A stretch of DNA of 37,457 nucleotides, from positions 1-37,457 of the forward strand of contig NZ_QFOA01000036.1 of NCBI RefSeq assembly GCF_003248505.1, in the 5' to 3' direction. Shown in pieces: positions 8,675 through 17,563 of this stretch (the stretch's first letter is position 1; every line of letters begins with the position of its first letter). A program made the position numbers and the translations under genes. A model generated the notes under the pieces. It was given only the letters and a program-made list of their open reading frames with translations. It was not told the origin of the DNA and did no database searches. The stretch comes from Sphingobium sp. GTDB taxonomy: Bacteria > Pseudomonadota > Alphaproteobacteria > Sphingomonadales > Sphingomonadaceae.

Positions 8675-8895
8675 GCGCCGGGCATCGGCGAGATGTCCGG
8701 ATAAGCGCCCAAGGACAGCAGCTTTTCTATCTTCTTGAACTTGCCCTTGGCGTCCAGGCCGTCGATCCGGAACTTCACACGCCACAGTCGACTGCCGCCG
8801 GGGCTGACCAGCAGGAACAACCCGCGTTCGTCCGCCACCTTGAACGGCTTGGGCCCAGGCTTCAAAGCCCTGATTTTCGCATCCGAAAGCGCCAT
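8675..8895 (-). pseudogene. P4-type tyrosine integrase, N-terminal part (frameshifted and interrupted)
   Basis: The N-terminal DUF4102 domain of the integrase whose C-terminal part is at 6327-7364. It starts at the ATG complement 8893-8895 (MALSDAKIRALKPGPKP) and runs through the family segment LFLLVSPGGSRLWRVKFR and KLLSLGAYPDIS. After PDIS the family sequence (about LADARRK) continues in another register: GCC GAT GCC CGG CGC AAG can be read only after a shift, consistent with loss of about 4 nt near 8695. The coding sequence then hits the IS5-family element at 8674. So the gene carries two independent lesions. It lies about 200 bp from the 3' end of tRNA-Thr, the usual position for an island integrase. 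Confidence 0.82.
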
Positions 8896-9093
8896 CGCGA
8901 TGTCATCCCATCTGCTACAAATCGCTTCAGGGGGTATCGAGATTCGCGCCTTGGGGTCATACCCCCACAAAATACCCCCAGCGGGGCACGGATGGGGGTG
9001 GACGGCGGCGAACGCACCCGACCTGAAAGATGGAATTTTTAGCAGATTTCCGCCGTTTTTTCAACCCTGAACGGATGCTGGCGGAGGGGGTAC
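8896..9093. other. Putative attachment-side region with ATACCCCC repeats
   Basis: Non-coding stretch between the integrase start and the tRNA-Thr 3' end. It contains a cluster of short C-rich repeats in both orientations: GGGGTATC near 8931, CATACCCCCA near 8958, AATACCCCCA near 8973 and ATGGGGGTGG near 8991. Clustered short repeats at this place are typical of integrase arm-type or excisionase binding sites, but this role is inferred only from position. Confidence 0.35.
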
Positions 9094-9169
9094 TGGTGCC
9101 GCTTACGTGACTCGAACACGTGACCCTCGCATTACGAATGCGATGCTCTACCAACTGAGCTAAAGCGGC
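9094..9169 (-). tRNA. tRNA-Thr (anticodon CGT)
   Basis: A complete 76-nt cloverleaf on the minus strand. The acceptor stem is GCCGCTT/AAGCGGC with discriminator A and encoded CCA (complement of 9094-9096). The D arm contains AGCTCAGTTGGTAGAGC, the anticodon stem is TCGCA/TGCGA with loop TTCGTAA (anticodon CGT, reading ACG), and the T arm contains GTTCGAGTC. Its 3' end faces the P4-type integrase remnant, marking the likely insertion site of the island to the left. I found no second copy of the tRNA 3' end in the window, so the other island end is outside or lost. Confidence 0.97.
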
Positions 9170-9351
9170 GTCGGGGCGGGCAGATAACAGCGGTTGAAGC
9201 GCAGGACAAGCCGCCAAATGGGTCGGCGGCGGATATTCCTGCCCCATGCGGCATCGCCCTCACGTCTGTCGGCCCATTAACCTCTATTTTACCATCGCCT
9301 GCCAGTGTGGGACAGGTGACGAAGCTTCAGACGGTAAGTTGGGACGTTCGG

Positions 9352-10653
9352 ATGGATATTCTGCAAGAGCGCGACGCCGGCGGTGCTCAGGACGATCTGG
9401 CTTATCTGGATCATGAGGGCGGCGATCCCCAGCCACCCTTCGCCATATCGGAAGAGCGCCGCATGCAGGTGCGCGCCTATAATTACTGGGCGTCTTTGCT
9501 GGGCGACCGGACGTTACCTTCTATCGAAGATCTGGCTCCCGATCAGTTGGAGGATTTTGGCCCCTATGCCGTGTTGCTGGATTTCAGCATGGGCATCGAC
9601 AATCCCGCCATCGTCTATCTTGGAGCCGCGCTGCGGGACGAGTGCGATATTGGCGGTACGATAGCCTATATCGACGATGTCCCGACCCGCTCGCTCCTAT
9701 CGCGATTGACCGACCATTATCTGCAAATCGTCGCCAATGCCGCGCCGATCGGTTTCGAAGCGGAATTCGTCAACCAGCGCAACGCCGAGATCATGTATCG
9801 CGGCATCCTCATGCCATTTTCTTCCGATGACGAAACGATCGACTTCGTGTTCGGCGTCATCAATTGGAAGGAAGTGGCAAGCCACGACATGATGCAGGCT
9901 CTGGAAGCGGAAGTTGGCGAGGCGCTTCGCACCGCTCCGATGCCACACGCAACCGCGCCCATCTGGGCCGACGGTCCGGTCGGCGCGATGACAATGGACG
10001 AGACGGAAGGCGACGCGGCGGACGAACTCGACCTTGCCGGCATGGAATGCCCGCAGGAGAATGCATCCCTGGCCGACTGGCTGGCATTGGCACGTGAGGG
10101 CGCCGCCCGGGTGCGCATCTGCGAGGCGCGCAGCCACGCTGCGCTTTATCGCGCCGTCAGCCTTTCCTACGATTTCGCGCTGGTTGCGCGGGCGCGCCCT
10201 GGCGATTATGCAGAGTTGCTGCACGACTATGGCGTGAAGGCGCAGGCACGCAGCCCCATGACGGCGGTTATCAAGCTGGTTTTCGGCGCAACCTACGACA
10301 AGACGCGCATCACCGAATATGCGACCGCGCTCGACCATGCGATGAACCGCGAACTCGAAGTCGGGGCATTGGCGGAATATCTCAGCAGCTACAAGGGCGG
10401 TCTCAAGGCGCTGGTCGCGGACGAACGTGCCCTGCGGCGATCCGCCAGCGGTCGAAAGCCGGACCGAACCGCGATTGCTAGAGATACCATCCGCAACGCG
10501 CCGGCGATGACGGCGGACGCAGTGAGCACGGACGCAGACGGGTTCGCGGTCGTCGTCGCACGACGGGAGGCGGATGGCAGCCTCGCCATCGTGGCGGCTC
10601 TGCCCGAGGGATCGGATCTGGGCCGAAAGGTGATCGTCGCCGCCGCCCGATAG
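9352..10653 (+). CDS. PAS-domain (PAS_5-like) protein
   Basis: A 433-residue cytoplasmic protein. Residues about 35-165 resemble the PAS_5-type sensory fold seen in many alphaproteobacteria (YWASLLGDRTLPSIEDLAPD, then FGPYAVLLDFS and FVFGVINWKEV). The remainder has no recognised domain; it is acidic in the middle and charged with a helical look near the C-terminus. There is no membrane segment, kinase or output domain. I chose the ATG at 9352; a GTG at 9307 would add 15 residues. It stands alone, upstream of glutamate dehydrogenase with a 290-bp gap. Ligand and partner are unknown. Confidence 0.7.
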   Translation: MDILQERDAGGAQDDLAYLDHEGGDPQPPFAISEERRMQVRAYNYWASLLGDRTLPSIEDLAPDQLEDFGPYAVLLDFSMGIDNPAIVYLGAALRDECDIGGTIAYIDDVPTRSLLSRLTDHYLQIVANAAPIGFEAEFVNQRNAEIMYRGILMPFSSDDETIDFVFGVINWKEVASHDMMQALEAEVGEALRTAPMPHATAPIWADGPVGAMTMDETEGDAADELDLAGMECPQENASLADWLALAREGAARVRICEARSHAALYRAVSLSYDFALVARARPGDYAELLHDYGVKAQARSPMTAVIKLVFGATYDKTRITEYATALDHAMNRELEVGALAEYLSSYKGGLKALVADERALRRSASGRKPDRTAIARDTIRNAPAMTADAVSTDADGFAVVVARREADGSLAIVAALPEGSDLGRKVIVAAAR

Positions 10654-10824
10654 CGGCGAAGCGCGCTCCCCTCGCTGTCCTGTTTAATTCGCGCCGAACG
10701 CGCTCGACAATATCGGACCGTTGGTCGATAGGTGGGGTACGCGCTGCGGTCGTTCCGGATTTCCGGGGCTCCTTGCCCGCATCATTTAATTTCAATTCCC
10801 AGACATTATATTTCGAGGCCAGAC

Positions 10825-10860
10825 TTGAGCCTTCCCGCGTCGCGTCGCATATAGATGCCC
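10825..10860 (+). promoter_or_regulatory. Weak candidate promoter for glutamate dehydrogenase
   Basis: TTGAGC at 10825 followed after 17-19 nt by CATATAGA resembles a -35/-10 pair about 90 bp ahead of the chosen gdhZ start. The match is only fair and is the sole candidate I see in the 290-bp gap. Confidence 0.25.
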
Positions 10861-10945
10861 CATGCCGAGGAGTCGTCTGGAGGCTATCCAGCGTCTCCTC
10901 CGTTTACGAACAAGCGGGGATCACCCGCTGCGAGAGGTGAGACCA

Positions 10946-13900
10946 ATGACGGCGCTGGCGGACGCGAAACATGCGCAGGTGGATATCAAGGTTCGGGAGG
11001 CTCTGGCGCAGGCGCTGGGGCGAGGCGCGCTTCCGGGCGAGAGCGAAGAGTTGGACGAAACGGCATTGGCGGATGCCGCCACGTTCCTCGCCCGCACCGC
11101 AGCAGGACGCAGGCCGGGCCATAGCGCCGTTGCAATCGAAACGCTGGGCGAAGGCGCAACCGGTCGGTTCATGCGTATCGCGATCGTCAACGACGATATG
11201 CCCTTTCTGGTCGATTCCATCGCCAATGCGTTGGCCCGCGCGGACATCGCCATCCATCGCCTGTTGCATCCCGTCCTGTCCGTGGAACGATCGGGCGAAG
11301 GCGCTCTGACTGCGATCCTGGGCGACGAAGCGCCGGGCGCACGACGGGAATCGATGATTTACATCGAAACCGACCGCGCCGACGCGAAAGCGCGACGCAC
11401 GCTGGAAAAGGCGCTTGCCGAAACGTTGGCCGATGTGCGCGCCGCCGTCCAAGACTGGTCGCAAATGCAATCGGCGATGGCGGCGGACGCGGACATGATC
11501 CCCGACGAGGAAGGCGCGGCGCTCCTGCGCTGGTTCCTTGCCCGGCACTTCACCCAGACCGGCCATGAAATCGTGCATCGCGATGGCAGCGCCAGCAAGC
11601 CGCTCGGCATCTGCACCCGGCATGACCGTCCGCTGATCGCGCCCGCTTCGCTGGAGGCGGCCTTCGTCTGGTTCGAGGAAGGAAAGCGCACTCCCCTCAT
11701 CATCAAGGCGAGCCGCCTGTCGCGCGTCCACCGCAACGTGCTGCTGGACCTCGTGATCGTCCCGGTGCGCGAAGGACGAGAGGTGAAGGCCCTGTCCATC
11801 CATGCGGGCATGTGGACGAGTTCGGGCCTCGCCGCGACGCCGGACAAGGTGCCGCTACTGCGATCGGCACTTTCGTCGCTGATGGACAAATTCGGGTTCG
11901 ACCCGCAGGGCCATGCGGGCAAGACCCTAGCCCATGCACTGACGGCCCTGCCCCACGACATCACGATCGGCTTCGACCGTGAGACGTTGGAACGGCTGGC
12001 GCTCACCTTCATGTCGCTGAGCGACAGACCGCGACCCAAGCTGGCGCTGGCGACCAGTCCTCTGGCGCGGCATCTCTATGCTTTCGTGTGGCTGCCTCGC
12101 GACGAGCTTTCGACGGCGCGCCGGGTCAGCATTCAGGACATGCTGGCGCTCAAGAGCAGCGGGACTATCCTCAGCTGGTCGATTGCGCTGGAAGAAGGCG
12201 GGCTTGCGCTGCTGCGCATCACGCTCGACCTGCGCGAGGGTGGCGTGGTGCCGGACGATGTGGCGCTCGACCGGATGCTCAAGCAAATGGTGCGCGGCTG
12301 GATCCCGGCCGTCGAGGAAGCGCTGGCGACGACCGAGGACGCAGGCCGTGCCGCAGCGCTGGCACAGCGTTATGCAGGCGGATTCCCCCTTGCCTATCGC
12401 AACGGTGCCGGGCCGGAGGAAGCGGCGATCGACATCCGCCTTATCCACGGCCTTGCAGGGGACGGTGACAAGTCCATTCGCATCTATCGCAACGTGGAAG
12501 ACAACGCTGAACGGCTGCGCCTCAAACTTTACAGCCATGCGACCATCGCCCTGTCCGACGTCGTTCCCGCGTTCGAGAATTTCGGCTTCCGCGTCATTGA
12601 GGAGATGACGACGCCCATCGACAATGGCGCGCTAGGCCATGTCCAGCGCTTCGTGCTCGAACTGCCTGCGGGCGCCGATGCCGAGGCGGTCGTTGGTCGA
12701 GCCGACGTCGTGACCGAAGCCATCGCTCAGGTGATGGAAGGACGGGCGGAAAACGACCGCTTCAACGAACTGATCGTAACGGCAGGCCTTTCGCCCCGGT
12801 CGGTGGTGCTGTTCCGGGCGCTCTACCGCTATCTGCGCCAGGCTGGCGTGGCCTACGGCATGGCGACCTTCGCCGAAACGCTGCGAAAGGCGCAAGGGGT
12901 GGCGACGAACCTCGTTACCTTGTTCGAGGCGCTGCACGATCCCGCCGCGCAGGAGGGTGCGGCCGACCGCATCGCCGCGGCGAAGGCCGAGATCGACGCG
13001 GGACTGGAGCAGGTGACGGCAATCGACGAGGATCGCGTGCTGCGCCTGCTGCGCGCCGTCATTACTGCGACGCTGCGCACCAACTTCTTCGCCGAAGCGG
13101 CGCAGGAGGCTTTGGCGTTCAAGCTCGACAGCGCGCAGGTGCCCGGCCTGCCCGCCCCCCTCCCCTGGCGCGAAATCTGGGTCTACAGCCCGCGCGTCGA
13201 GGGTATCCACCTGCGGGCCGGCCCGGTGGCGCGCGGCGGCCTGCGCTGGTCGGATCGGCGCGACGATTTCCGCACCGAGATCCTGGGCCTTATGAAAGCG
13301 CAACGCGTCAAGAACGCCGTTATCGTGCCGACGGGTGCCAAGGGCGGATTCTACCCCAAGCAGTTACCCAATCCGCAGGCAGACCGGGACGCATGGCTGG
13401 CCGAAGGCACGGAAAGCTATCGCATCTTCATCCGGGCGTTGCTTTCGGTGACCGACAATATCGTCAAAAACAAGGTCAAGCACCCGTCGCAGGTCGTGGT
13501 GCATGACGGCGACGACCCCTATTTCGTCGTCGCCGCCGACAAGGGGACCGCAACCTTCTCCGACGTCGCCAACGCGATCGCGCTGGAGCAGGGGTTCTGG
13601 CTGGGCGATGCGTTCGCGAGCGGCGGGTCGAACGGCTACGACCACAAGGCGATGGGCATCACCGCGCGTGGCGCGTGGATCAGTGTGCAGCGTCACTTTG
13701 CCGAAATGGGCGTGGATGTGCAAAGCGAGCCGGTGAGCGTCGTGGGCTGCGGCGACATGTCGGGCGACGTGTTCGGCAACGGGATGCTGCTCAGCAAGGC
13801 GATCAGGCTGGTCGCGGCGTTCGATCACCGTCATATCTTCTTCGACCCTTCGCCCGATCCTGCGAAAAGCTGGGAAGAACGCAACCGCATGTTCGCCCTG

Positions 13901-15610
13901 CCCCGGTCTAGCTGGGAGGATTATGACAAGTCGCTCATCTCGAAGGGTGGCGGCGTGTTTTCCCGCAGCCTCAAGCGCATCCCGTTGAGCGACGAGATGC
14001 GAGCCGTGCTCGACGTGACGGACAAGGAGATGGAGCCCATCGCGCTGATCTCCGCGATCCTGAAGGCACCGGCCGATCTGCTCTGGTTCGGCGGCATCGG
14101 CACTTATGTGAAATCGGCGACGCAGAGCCATGGCGACGTCGGCGATCCTGCCAACGACCGTCTTCGCGTCAATGCTGAGCAGCTGCGCGTCAAGGTCGTG
14201 GGCGAAGGCGCGAACCTCGGCGTCACGCAGGCCGGTCGCATCGCTTTTTCATTGAAAGGCGGGCGCATCAACACGGACTTTATCGACAACAGCGCGGGCG
14301 TCGACTGTTCGGATAACGAGGTCAATATCAAGATCGCGCTCAACAAGGAGATGACCGAAGGCCGCCTGCCGTTCGAGAAGCGCAACACGCTGCTCGAAAG
14401 CATGACCGACGCCGTGGGCGACATCGTGCTGGAGGACAACCGCCTTCAGGCGCTGGGCCTGTCCATCGCCGAAGCGGGTGGCGCGGCCGGGCTTGCAAGC
14501 TATGTCCGCCTGATCGAGACGTTCGAAGAGAATGGGCGGCTCGACCGGCAGGTGGAAGGGCTTGCACCGAACGACCAGTTGCTGCGACGCGGACAGGACG
14601 GCCAAGGGCTGACACGGCCTGAACTGGCCGTGCTCCTGTCCACAGCGAAGCTCGCGCTGCAGGATGCGATCGAGCATGGCGAACTTGCCAGCGACGAAAG
14701 CATGACTGAGGAACTCATGGCCGCTTTCCCCCGCGCCATGCAGGAAAAGGAAGCCGATGCGATCAAGGGCCACGCCCTGCGCAAGGAGATCATTGCCACC
14801 AAGGTCGCAAACCGGATCGTGAATAGACTGGGGCTTATCCATCCGTTCGAACTGGCGGAGGAAGAAGGTTGCTCTCTCGCAGACCTCGCCAGCGCCTTCC
14901 TTGTGGCAGAGCGGCTTTACGACATCGGGTCGCTGTGGGCGGATATCGACGCTGCCGATATGTCGGAGGATGCGCGTCTGGCGCTCTTCAGCGATATTGC
15001 CGACGGAATGCGGGCGCAGATCGCGGATATCCTGAGGGCTCTGCCGGCAGGCACCCTGCCTTCGGAAGGTCAGGCAAAGCTCGCGGCGGGCGTGGGCAAG
15101 CTGGCAGGCCAGGTCGACGACCTGCTGACCAGCGAAGCGCTGCGGCGATCCAACGGCGTGATCGAACGGTTGCTGGGCCTCGGTGCGCCTGAAGCCCTGG
15201 CGCATCGCACGGCGGGTCTGTTCAAGTTGGACGGGGCAGTCGGCATTGCCGCCCTGGCGGATCGCCTCGGCGTCGAGGAAATCGTGCTGACCCGCGCTTT
15301 CACCCATCTGGGCGAAGCGGTCGGGATCGATTGGGTGCAGTCCGCCGCCGCGCGCATGGAACCGACCGATCCTTGGGAACGGCTCCTGATTTCGGGCGTG
15401 GCCCGCGATATGCAGCAGGTCCGGCTCGACTTCCTGGCGCTGAGCAAAGGCAAGGATGTCGCCGCCCATGTCGAGGAGTGGCTGAAGGCCAAGGGCAATC
15501 GTGTCCGCCAGTTCCGCACCCTCGTGCAACGGGCAAAAGCAGCGGCGACGCCCAATGTGGCCATGCTGGCGGAGATCGCCGGTCAGGCGCGAGGCCTGCT
15601 CGTGCGCTAG
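10946..15610 (+). CDS. gdhZ: NAD-specific glutamate dehydrogenase, large (180-kDa) class
   Basis: A 1554-residue protein of the large bacterial NAD-GDH family, which oxidatively deaminates glutamate to 2-oxoglutarate and ammonium and mainly serves glutamate catabolism. Length matches the family. N-terminal ACT-like regulatory segments precede the catalytic core. The core shows GGLRWSDRRDDFRTEILG (about residues 765-785), the catalytic-lysine motif PTGAKGGF shortly after, a GCGDMSGDVFGNGML segment and VVGEGANLGVTQAGR in the nucleotide-binding region. I chose the ATG at 10946, preceded by GAGAGGTGAG; an in-frame ATG at 10862 would add 28 atypical residues. A strong terminator follows the stop. 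Probably monocistronic. The frame is intact. Confidence 0.95.
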   Translation: MTALADAKHAQVDIKVREALAQALGRGALPGESEELDETALADAATFLARTAAGRRPGHSAVAIETLGEGATGRFMRIAIVNDDMPFLVDSIANALARADIAIHRLLHPVLSVERSGEGALTAILGDEAPGARRESMIYIETDRADAKARRTLEKALAETLADVRAAVQDWSQMQSAMAADADMIPDEEGAALLRWFLARHFTQTGHEIVHRDGSASKPLGICTRHDRPLIAPASLEAAFVWFEEGKRTPLIIKASRLSRVHRNVLLDLVIVPVREGREVKALSIHAGMWTSSGLAATPDKVPLLRSALSSLMDKFGFDPQGHAGKTLAHALTALPHDITIGFDRETLERLALTFMSLSDRPRPKLALATSPLARHLYAFVWLPRDELSTARRVSIQDMLALKSSGTILSWSIALEEGGLALLRITLDLREGGVVPDDVALDRMLKQMVRGWIPAVEEALATTEDAGRAAALAQRYAGGFPLAYRNGAGPEEAAIDIRLIHGLAGDGDKSIRIYRNVEDNAERLRLKLYSHATIALSDVVPAFENFGFRVIEEMTTPIDNGALGHVQRFVLELPAGADAEAVVGRADVVTEAIAQVMEGRAENDRFNELIVTAGLSPRSVVLFRALYRYLRQAGVAYGMATFAETLRKAQGVATNLVTLFEALHDPAAQEGAADRIAAAKAEIDAGLEQVTAIDEDRVLRLLRAVITATLRTNFFAEAAQEALAFKLDSAQVPGLPAPLPWREIWVYSPRVEGIHLRAGPVARGGLRWSDRRDDFRTEILGLMKAQRVKNAVIVPTGAKGGFYPKQLPNPQADRDAWLAEGTESYRIFIRALLSVTDNIVKNKVKHPSQVVVHDGDDPYFVVAADKGTATFSDVANAIALEQGFWLGDAFASGGSNGYDHKAMGITARGAWISVQRHFAEMGVDVQSEPVSVVGCGDMSGDVFGNGMLLSKAIRLVAAFDHRHIFFDPSPDPAKSWEERNRMFALPRSSWEDYDKSLISKGGGVFSRSLKRIPLSDEMRAVLDVTDKEMEPIALISAILKAPADLLWFGGIGTYVKSATQSHGDVGDPANDRLRVNAEQLRVKVVGEGANLGVTQAGRIAFSLKGGRINTDFIDNSAGVDCSDNEVNIKIALNKEMTEGRLPFEKRNTLLESMTDAVGDIVLEDNRLQALGLSIAEAGGAAGLASYVRLIETFEENGRLDRQVEGLAPNDQLLRRGQDGQGLTRPELAVLLSTAKLALQDAIEHGELASDESMTEELMAAFPRAMQEKEADAIKGHALRKEIIATKVANRIVNRLGLIHPFELAEEEGCSLADLASAFLVAERLYDIGSLWADIDAADMSEDARLALFSDIADGMRAQIADILRALPAGTLPSEGQAKLAAGVGKLAGQVDDLLTSEALRRSNGVIERLLGLGAPEALAHRTAGLFKLDGAVGIAALADRLGVEEIVLTRAFTHLGEAVGIDWVQSAAARMEPTDPWERLLISGVARDMQQVRLDFLALSKGKDVAAHVEEWLKAKGNRVRQFRTLVQRAKAAATPNVAMLAEIAGQARGLLVR

Positions 15611-15630
15611 GAGCCATCGACGGGTAAAGA

Positions 15631-15667
15631 AAAAGGGGCTTCATCCGGCTTGGGATGAAGCCCCTTT
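15631..15667. terminator. Bidirectional Rho-independent terminator
   Basis: A 16-bp perfect stem (15631-15646 with 15652-15667) around the loop GGCTT. The stem begins AAAA and ends TTTT, so either strand gives a GC-rich hairpin followed by T residues. It lies between the convergent ends of gdhZ (15610) and mlaA (15675) and probably serves both. Confidence 0.93.
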
Positions 15668-15674
15668 TCTATGT

Positions 15675-16622
15675 TCAGGGCCGGTCGGTGGCGGGGGTGT
15701 CATAAGGATCGGGGATCACGACCTTGGGGGCGCCCTTCTTGCCCGGCGTGGGCAGCTGCTTGCCGTAGATGGGAACCACAGGCTCCTTGGGCGCACGACC
15801 GTGCAACGCATCGATTTCCGCCTGCCGCTGCTTGAGATAGAGGTCGCGGTAGACCGCGTACGGATCTTCTTCCTTGCGGATTTCGCGGATGGTTTCGTCG
15901 AAGGCCGCACGCTCGCCCAACTGGTTGAGGATGGTGGCCGGGATGACGACGCTCGGCTTGTTGAACGGCGAGCCGACGACGGTCGGCAGGATCAGATTGT
16001 CAACCGTATCCCCGATAAGGTCGCGCAGCGTCGTCGGCCCGATGAGGGGCAGATACATGTATGGACCAGGCTTGATGCCATAAAAGCCGAGCGTATTGGA
16101 AAGGCCGTTGGGCCGATAGGGCAGATAGAAAGGCTTCCGCTTGGCGATGTCGAACAGACCGGCGAGGCCAAGCGTCGTGTTGATGCCGAAGCGTCCTGCG
16201 GTTTCCAGCGCCTTGCCCGGCTTGAACTGGAGCAGGTAGGCCGCAAAGACGACCGGTTCGCCCAAGTTGAGGAAGAAGTTGCGCAACCCCTTACGGATCG
16301 GGCGGGGCAGGCCCTTGTTATAGGCTTTCGCGACAGGACCGATCACCGCCTTGTCGACCGACTGGACCGCCTCGAAACTTTTGGCATTGACCTCTTCGAG
16401 CGGATCGCCCGGAGGCGGGCCCTTTTCCCCGGTGACGACAATGTCCTGCGCGGCATCATTCTGCGCTGTCGCAGGGGGCGTCGCCGCCACGGTACGCGGC
16501 ATCAACGGATAGGGTATCACGGGAACGGCAGGCGCAGGCGCGGACGCCGGGAGCGGCGCGGCGGCTTCCACCTGGGCACCGCCCATCATCATCATTCCCG
16601 CAGCGACGGCCGGTAACAGCAT
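15675..16622 (-). CDS. mlaA: MlaA (VacJ) family phospholipid-transport protein
   Basis: A 315-residue envelope protein of the MlaA/VacJ family, the outer-membrane part of the Mla system that removes mislocalised phospholipids from the outer leaflet. The diagnostic core starts with DPLEEVNAKSFEAVQSVD (about residue 72) and continues with RKGLRNFFLNLGEPVVF, GRFGINTTLGLAGLFD and GPYMYLPLIGPTTLRD. The N-terminus is an export-like hydrophobic segment (LLPAVAAGMMMMGGAQVEAAAP) followed by an Ala/Pro-rich linker. No lipobox cysteine is seen, unlike E. coli MlaA, so it may be a non-lipidated secreted form. AAGGGA lies just ahead of the ATG. No other mla gene is adjacent. Confidence 0.92.
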   Translation of the reverse strand: MLLPAVAAGMMMMGGAQVEAAAPLPASAPAPAVPVIPYPLMPRTVAATPPATAQNDAAQDIVVTGEKGPPPGDPLEEVNAKSFEAVQSVDKAVIGPVAKAYNKGLPRPIRKGLRNFFLNLGEPVVFAAYLLQFKPGKALETAGRFGINTTLGLAGLFDIAKRKPFYLPYRPNGLSNTLGFYGIKPGPYMYLPLIGPTTLRDLIGDTVDNLILPTVVGSPFNKPSVVIPATILNQLGERAAFDETIREIRKEEDPYAVYRDLYLKQRQAEIDALHGRAPKEPVVPIYGKQLPTPGKKGAPKVVIPDPYDTPATDRP

Positions 16623-16845
16623 GAAAGTCCCTTTTCTGCGCGGCGAGCCGATGAAGGCCGGCGCATTCGAACGGAAGCACCGTCCCCGGCACGCCCGTAT
16701 CGTATCATCAATACAGGGCCGCTAAGCTGCCCGGTGGCGCGGGTCAAGAGATGCGACAACGAAGTAGACAGCTTACAACACCTTATGACAGCATCCTGTC
16801 GGATCGCGCCGCTCTTGATACAATTTTGTCACGTCGACAAGTTTG

Positions 16846-16864
16846 CAATTGCGAGTCGTTCGCG
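16846..16864 (+). promoter_or_regulatory. Candidate Fur box upstream of PepSY-DUF2271-DUF4198-apbE operon
   Basis: The sequence CAATTGCGAGTCGTTCGCG closely resembles the alphaproteobacterial Fur-box consensus (TTGCGAATCATTCGCA type), with inverted GCGA/TCGC arms. It lies 45 bp ahead of the chosen start of the PepSY gene. This suggests iron-dependent repression of the operon; the assignment rests on resemblance alone. Confidence 0.55.
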
Positions 16865-16908
16865 GTATGCGATCTGCCTCTTTCGCAAGCCGGACATTCT
16901 TCCCGCCA

Positions 16909-17550
16909 ATGCACGGAACAAAACCCCTCCCCCCGGCCAAAAAGAAAGCCAAGGCCTTTTGGCTGAAACAACTGCACAGCTGGCATTGGATCAGCTCTGC
17001 GATCAGCCTCGTCGGATTGTTGCTGTTCGCTTTTACCGGCATCACGCTCAATCATGCCGCCGATGTCGAAGGCGCGCCTGCCACCGTCGAAAAGAGCGCG
17101 ACCTTGCCCGCGCAGATGCGCGGGCTGATTGCACCCGATGGCAAACCGGACGCCAAAAAGCCCCTGCCCCCGACGGTTTCCTCCTGGATCGAAAAGGTCA
17201 TCGGCCAACGCGGCGCGGGCGATGCCGAATGGTCGGCGGACGAAATCTATCTCGCCCTGCCGCGCCCCGGTGGCGATGGCTGGATAGCCATCGACCGGAA
17301 AAGCGGCGCGGTGACGAGCGAAAGCACAAGCCGCGGGTGGATCAGCTATCTCAACGACCTGCATAAGGGACGCAATACCGGGACGGCGTGGAAATGGTTC
17401 ATCGACGTCTTCGCAGTTGCGTGCTTCCTGTTCGCGCTGACGGGGCTGCTACTGTTGCAACTTCATGCAAAGAAGCGGCCCACGACCTGGCCCATCGTCG
17501 CGGCGGGGCTCGCCATCCCGGCGGTCCTTGCCTTCGTCTTCATTCATTGA
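16909..17550 (+). CDS. PepSY-associated membrane protein
   Basis: A 213-residue inner-membrane protein of the PepSY-TM-type group. A basic N-terminus (PPAKKKAKAFWLKQLHSWHW) leads into a first transmembrane helix (ISSAISLVGLLLFAFTGITL). A periplasmic PepSY-like domain of about 110 residues follows, then two helices (FIDVFAVACFLFALTGLLLL and WPIVAAGLAIPAVLAFVF). HSWHW and LNHA hold histidines often found as heme ligands in related PepSY/FoxB-like reductases. It is the first gene of a four-gene operon ending in apbE, behind a Fur-box candidate, so a role in extracytoplasmic redox chemistry or reductive iron release is likely. I chose the ATG at 16909 because residues encoded upstream do not look like protein. 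Confidence 0.75.
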   Translation: MHGTKPLPPAKKKAKAFWLKQLHSWHWISSAISLVGLLLFAFTGITLNHAADVEGAPATVEKSATLPAQMRGLIAPDGKPDAKKPLPPTVSSWIEKVIGQRGAGDAEWSADEIYLALPRPGGDGWIAIDRKSGAVTSESTSRGWISYLNDLHKGRNTGTAWKWFIDVFAVACFLFALTGLLLLQLHAKKRPTTWPIVAAGLAIPAVLAFVFIH

Positions 17551-17563
17551 GGGGAATATTTTC

